From Pseudomonas anguilliseptica (GTDB lineage: Bacteria; Pseudomonadota; Gammaproteobacteria; Pseudomonadales; Pseudomonadaceae), in assembly GCF_021375795.1 (NCBI RefSeq), contig NZ_JAEIOI010000001.1:62001-126000 (forward strand): 64,000 nt of DNA, written 5' to 3'. Both the position numbers and the translations under genes were made by a program. This document shows positions 61,083 through 64,000 of this stretch, in pieces (position 1 is the first letter of the stretch; the number at the start of each line of letters is the position of its first letter). The notes beneath the pieces are model-generated. The model did no database searches. It saw only the letters and a program-made list of their open reading frames with translations, and had not been told where the DNA came from.

Positions 61083-62168
61083 ATGAAAATCGGCGTAATC
61101 GGTGGCGGCCAGCTGGGCCGCATGTTGGCCCTGGCAGGCACGCCGCTGGGGATGAACTTCGCTTTCCTCGACCCCGCGCCGGATGCCTGCGCGCAAGCCC
61201 TGGGCGAGCATATCCGTGCCGATTACGGCGATCAGGATCACCTGCGCCAGCTGGCGGATGAAGTCGATCTGGTGACCTTCGAGTTCGAAAGCGTGCCGGC
61301 TGAGACGGTGGCCTTCCTCTCGCAGTTCGTGCCGGTCTATCCCTCGGCTAACGCCCTGCGCATTGCCCGCGACCGCTGGTTCGAAAAGTCGATGTTCAAG
61401 GACCTCGGCATTCCGACCCCGGATTTCGCCGATATCCAATCGCAAGTCGACCTCGATGCGGCTGTGGCCAGCATTGGCCTGCCGGCGGTGATGAAGACCC
61501 GCACCCTGGGTTACGACGGCAAGGGCCAGAAAGTCCTGCGCAAGCCCGAAGATGTCGTCGGCGCTTTTGCCGAACTGGGCAGTGTGCCGTGCATCCTCGA
61601 AGGCTTCGTGCCGTTCACCGGCGAAGTATCGCTGGTGGCGGTGCGCGCCCGTGATGGCGAAACCCGCTTCTACCCACTGGTGCACAACCGCCACGACAGC
61701 GGCGTGCTGGCGCTGTCCATCGCCAGTACCGACCACCCGCTGCAGGCGCTGGCCGAAGATTACGTCAGCCGCGTGCTGACCAAGCTCGATTACGTCGGTG
61801 TGCTGGCCTTCGAGTTCTTCGAAGTCGATGGCGGCCTGAAAGCCAACGAAATCGCCCCGCGCGTGCACAACTCCGGGCACTGGACCATCGAAGGCGCCGA
61901 GTGCAGCCAGTTCGAAAACCACCTGCGTGCCGTCGCTGGCCTGCCGCTGGGTTCGACCGCCAAGGTCGGTGAGAGCGCGATGCTCAACTTTATCGGCGTG
62001 GTTCCGCCGGTGGAGCAGGTGATCGCCATCGCCGACTGCCGCCTGCATCACTACGGCAAGGCCTTCAAGGCTGGCCGCAAGGTCGGCCACGCCACCCTGC
62101 GCTGCGCGGATCGCGCCACGCTGGACCAGCAGATCGCCGTGGTCGAGGCGCTGATCGCCAAGGCCTGA
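61083..62168 (+). CDS. purK: N5-carboxyaminoimidazole ribonucleotide synthase
   Basis: 361 aa ATP-grasp enzyme, AIR + ATP + HCO3- to N5-CAIR. N-terminal preATP-grasp IGVIGGGQLGRMLALAG, ATP-grasp region VMKTRTLGYDGKGQKVL, FVPFTGEVSLVAVR, and C-terminal EIAPRVHNSGHWTIEGAECSQFENH-type active-site segment (partly quoted). Normal length. Coupled to purE; PurE and PurK act in series on the unstable intermediate. Confidence 0.97.
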   Translation: MKIGVIGGGQLGRMLALAGTPLGMNFAFLDPAPDACAQALGEHIRADYGDQDHLRQLADEVDLVTFEFESVPAETVAFLSQFVPVYPSANALRIARDRWFEKSMFKDLGIPTPDFADIQSQVDLDAAVASIGLPAVMKTRTLGYDGKGQKVLRKPEDVVGAFAELGSVPCILEGFVPFTGEVSLVAVRARDGETRFYPLVHNRHDSGVLALSIASTDHPLQALAEDYVSRVLTKLDYVGVLAFEFFEVDGGLKANEIAPRVHNSGHWTIEGAECSQFENHLRAVAGLPLGSTAKVGESAMLNFIGVVPPVEQVIAIADCRLHHYGKAFKAGRKVGHATLRCADRATLDQQIAVVEALIAKA

Positions 62169-62173
62169 AAAAT

Positions 62174-62204
62174 CGCTGCGGCCGTCTCACCGGCGGCCGC
62201 AGCG
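62174..62204 (-). terminator. GC-rich hairpin after purK
   Basis: Perfect 11-bp stem CGCTGCGGCCG / CGGCCGCAGCG with nine-base loop, five bases past the purK stop. The A run lies on the 5' side, so it reads as an intrinsic terminator on the minus strand; on the plus strand there is no T run, though the stem is strong enough to pause or protect the purK 3' end. Confidence 0.5.
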
Positions 62205-62281
62205 GGAACCTTGGCGGCAGATATCCGTCTGATTGCGTAACGCCAGTATTGGCCCCTGCAACACACGCGGAGTGACGCACC

Positions 62282-62527
62282 ATGAGCATTATCGGCATCA
62301 TCTTTATCGGCCTGATCGTTGGCCTCATCGCGCGTTTTATCAAACCCGGCAACGACAGCATGGGCTGGATCATGACCATCCTGCTGGGTATCGGTGGCTC
62401 CATCGCCGCCACCTACGGCGGCCAGGCACTGGGCATCTACAAGGTGGGCGAATCCGCCGGTTTTATCGGCGCGGTGATCGGCGCTGTGGTGCTGCTGGTA
62501 ATCTACGGCGCTGTCAAAAAGGGCTAA
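62282..62527 (+). CDS. GlsB/YeaQ/YmgE family stress-response membrane protein
   Basis: 81 aa, three hydrophobic helices with glycine-rich loops: IIGIIFIGLIVGLIARFI, GWIMTILLGIGGSIAATYGGQALG and GFIGAVIGAVVLLVIYGAVKKG. This is the small 'transglycosylase-associated' family, often induced by envelope or osmotic stress, function unknown. Own start ATG 62282 after a ~110-base gap from purK. Confidence 0.92.
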   Translation: MSIIGIIFIGLIVGLIARFIKPGNDSMGWIMTILLGIGGSIAATYGGQALGIYKVGESAGFIGAVIGAVVLLVIYGAVKKG

Positions 62528-62561
62528 GGCCCTGTCACTCCGCCGTCCTGTGAGCCCACCA

Positions 62562-63095
62562 ATGCGCTATCTGTTGTTACCCCTGCTGCTGCTCAGCACC
62601 CTGGCCTGCGCCGAACTACCGGAAACCGATTGGCTGGAGCTGATGCCGCCGGAAGACCGCCAGGCCCTGGAGGAGATGCCGGAGATCAGTCACCAGGGCC
62701 TTGAGCAGGACAGCGGCTTTTACAACCCCGGCGGCCTCAAGCAGCAGGATCAGAACCTGCCCGCGGTGATGTACTCGACGAAAACCGTTGCTGCCTTCGA
62801 CGGTAAAGCTATCCGCCTGGGTGGCTACCCGGTGCCGCTGGAAACCGACAGCAAAGGCCGCAGCATATTGTTCTTCCTGGTTCCCTACCCCGGTGCCTGC
62901 ATCCACGTGCCGCCGCCACCGCCGAACCAGCTGGTGCTGGTGCGCTACCCCAAAGGCATCGAACTCGAAGACATCTACAACCCCCTCTGGGTCAGCGGCA
63001 CGCTGAAGATCGAACAGGTCAACAATGAGCTGGCGGATGCGGCGTATGCCATGCAGGCGGATGTGGTTAGAGTGGTGACCGATGATGACCTGTAA
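62562..63095 (+). CDS. DUF3299 domain secreted protein
   Basis: 177 aa from ATG 62562; GTG 62550 is an alternative. Signal peptide MRYLLLPLLLLSTLACA. The mature part has the DUF3299 signature VPYPGACIHVPPPPPNQLVLV and IRLGGYPVPLE. In other bacteria the family is found near putative ABC export genes for lipoproteins, but none lie here. It is followed after 16 bases by a thioredoxin-like secreted protein, so the two are an operon. Confidence 0.88.
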   Translation: MRYLLLPLLLLSTLACAELPETDWLELMPPEDRQALEEMPEISHQGLEQDSGFYNPGGLKQQDQNLPAVMYSTKTVAAFDGKAIRLGGYPVPLETDSKGRSILFFLVPYPGACIHVPPPPPNQLVLVRYPKGIELEDIYNPLWVSGTLKIEQVNNELADAAYAMQADVVRVVTDDDL

Positions 63096-63111
63096 GCCTG
63101 GAGCCCCTGCC

Positions 63112-63579
63112 ATGAAAGCTGCCATCGTTGTGCTGTTGTGCCTGATCTCCGCCACCAGCATGGCCCTGGAAACCGGTGAGCGTTTGGCACCCTGGACCCT
63201 GCTCGATCAGCATGACCAGGCCTACACCCTGGACGATCAGCTGCAAGTATTGCTGGTAGCCCGCAGCATGGACGCCGCCAAACTCGTTGACGCCGCCCTG
63301 CAGGGCAAGCCCAAGGGCTATCTGGAGCAGCGCCACGCCGTGTTTCTCGCCGATATCAGCCGCATGCCGAGCATCATCGGCAAACTCTTCGCCATCCCCA
63401 AAATGCGTGACTACAACTACCGCATCATCCTCGACCGCGACGCCCGTATTGCCCCTCGCTACCCGGCAGACACTGCCAGCGTGCTGTGGCTCGACCTGCG
63501 CCAGGGCCAGCTACAGGGGCAACGCCGCTTTACCGATGCGGCCGAGTTGGCGCAGGCGTTGGAGGCGGCGGGGCAGTGA
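63112..63579 (+). CDS. Secreted thioredoxin-like (FAD/YtfJ-like) hypothetical protein
   Basis: 155 aa from ATG 63112. Signal peptide MKAAIVVLLCLISATSMA. The rest (APWTLLDQHDQAYTLDDQLQ, VLLVARSMDAAKLVDAAL, NYRIILDRDARIAPRYPADT) follows the beta-alpha-beta plan of a redoxin fold but lacks a CxxC pair, so it is not a disulfide enzyme. Family not firmly recognised. Last gene of the pair with DUF3299; converges with the mutarotase gene. Confidence 0.7.
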   Translation: MKAAIVVLLCLISATSMALETGERLAPWTLLDQHDQAYTLDDQLQVLLVARSMDAAKLVDAALQGKPKGYLEQRHAVFLADISRMPSIIGKLFAIPKMRDYNYRIILDRDARIAPRYPADTASVLWLDLRQGQLQGQRRFTDAAELAQALEAAGQ

Positions 63580-63612
63580 GCGTATTGCCGCCAGTCGCCA
63601 GGTAGACCTCTC

Positions 63613-64000
63613 TTATGCCGGTTCAGCCCACAGGCTCAGGTCGAGCTGGTGCTGCTGTCCGGCGCTCAGCACGCGAATGTCGTCCATGACGTTGGCGTGT
63701 TCGATGCACAGCATGCCCTGCCAGGCATCACTGGCGAATTGTGACAGGCGCTGGGCTTTGTCGATCCAGGGGTTCCACAGCACGGCCGAATTCGAGCCGC
63801 TGCTGTGCAGTTGGATGCGCCGCTGCCAGGCGTGATCGAGGATGCTCAGCTGTGCCGGGGTGTCTAGGTAGATGCGGTCAGTCTCGCCGCTGAATGTCAG
63901 CAGACCGTCCTGCTGACGTTGCTGCCAGTCTTCCAGGGTTTCGATATAGCGGCAGCCGTGCAGGCCTTCGACCGCGACGTGGCGAATATCGCTGATAGCA
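63613..64000 (-). CDS. D-hexose-6-phosphate mutarotase (YeaD family), C-terminal part
   Basis: The last ~128 codons before TAA 63613 are in the window; the start lies beyond the right edge. ETDRIYLDTP, SGSNSAVLWNPWIDKAQRL and MLCIEHANVMDD are the C-terminal hallmarks of YeaD-type aldose-1-epimerase-fold proteins, which interconvert glucose-6-phosphate anomers. The catalytic histidine is outside the window (the catalytic glutamate is in IEHANV). Converges with the redoxin-fold gene. Confidence 0.9.
   Translation of the reverse strand, partial: AISDIRHVAVEGLHGCRYIETLEDWQQRQQDGLLTFSGETDRIYLDTPAQLSILDHAWQRRIQLHSSGSNSAVLWNPWIDKAQRLSQFASDAWQGMLCIEHANVMDDIRVLSAGQQHQLDLSLWAEPA

Overview
The window is a gamma-proteobacterial chromosome segment of about 63% GC, almost certainly from Pseudomonas (sensu lato). 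The reasons are its gene content (two-subunit pyruvate carboxylase with its LysR regulator, AatJQMP/AauSR acidic amino acid uptake, acetylpolyamine amidohydrolase, 8-oxoguanine deaminase, a PaiB/MocR pair) and the block uvrD - GGDEF/EAL - zwf - RpiR - LysR - pycA - pycB, which as I recall mirrors PA5443-PA5435 of P. aeruginosa PAO1. It reads as ordinary chromosome: no phage, transposase, integrase, CRISPR array, rRNA or tRNA was seen.

Layout. 1-2.1 kb: truncated class III aminotransferase, divergent SDR dehydrogenase and GntR regulator, with two identical palindromes between the divergent genes. 2.1-4.4 kb: receiver-TPR protein coupled to a sensorless histidine kinase. 4.4-9.3 kb: small envelope and hypothetical proteins, VOC, Tim44-like and TetR proteins, and an orphan TRAP binding lipoprotein. 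9.4-18.8 kb: uvrD, a PAS-GGDEF-EAL protein, a metallo-beta-lactamase-fold lipoprotein, an MFS permease and an SBP. 18.8-28.5 kb is the carbon-entry block: zwf with a HexR-like operator and RpiR regulator, pycR/pycA/pycB, then an SbtA bicarbonate permease with an SbtB PII-like partner, and glutaminase. 28.5-40.5 kb: 8-oxoguanine deaminase, two paralogous GNATs, asparaginase, AGCS symporter, XRE regulator, PaiB-like/MocR pair, aspA and a HypT-like LysR. 40.6-44.5 kb: hybrid kinase and HD-GYP response regulator. 44.5-51.7 kb: aauR, aauS, aatP, aatM, aatQ, aatJ with a readable sigma-54 promoter and upstream AauR box. 51.7-53.9 kb: polyamine-binding protein and aphA. 54.1-58.3 kb: tightly coupled PepSY-like / sialidase-fold / membrane / LTA-synthase-type sulfatase operon. 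58.4-64 kb: AraC regulator, purEK with a strong leader hairpin, small envelope proteins and the end of a hexose-6-phosphate mutarotase gene.

The genes share a theme. Glutaminase, asparaginase, aspartase, Glu/Asp ABC uptake and its two-component system, pyruvate carboxylase and a bicarbonate permease all feed or drain the oxaloacetate/aspartate/glutamate node, and c-di-GMP enzymes sit among them. The most interesting non-coding signal is a dispersed structured repeat (three copies, two of them ending on a stop codon) whose inner hairpin shows compensatory base changes between copies. The best candidates for under-described biology are that repeat, the pycAB-sbtAB neighbourhood, and the sialidase-fold/sulfatase operon.

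All calls come from reading the sequence and the translations. No database search was run, so family names rest on recognised motifs and remembered homologues.
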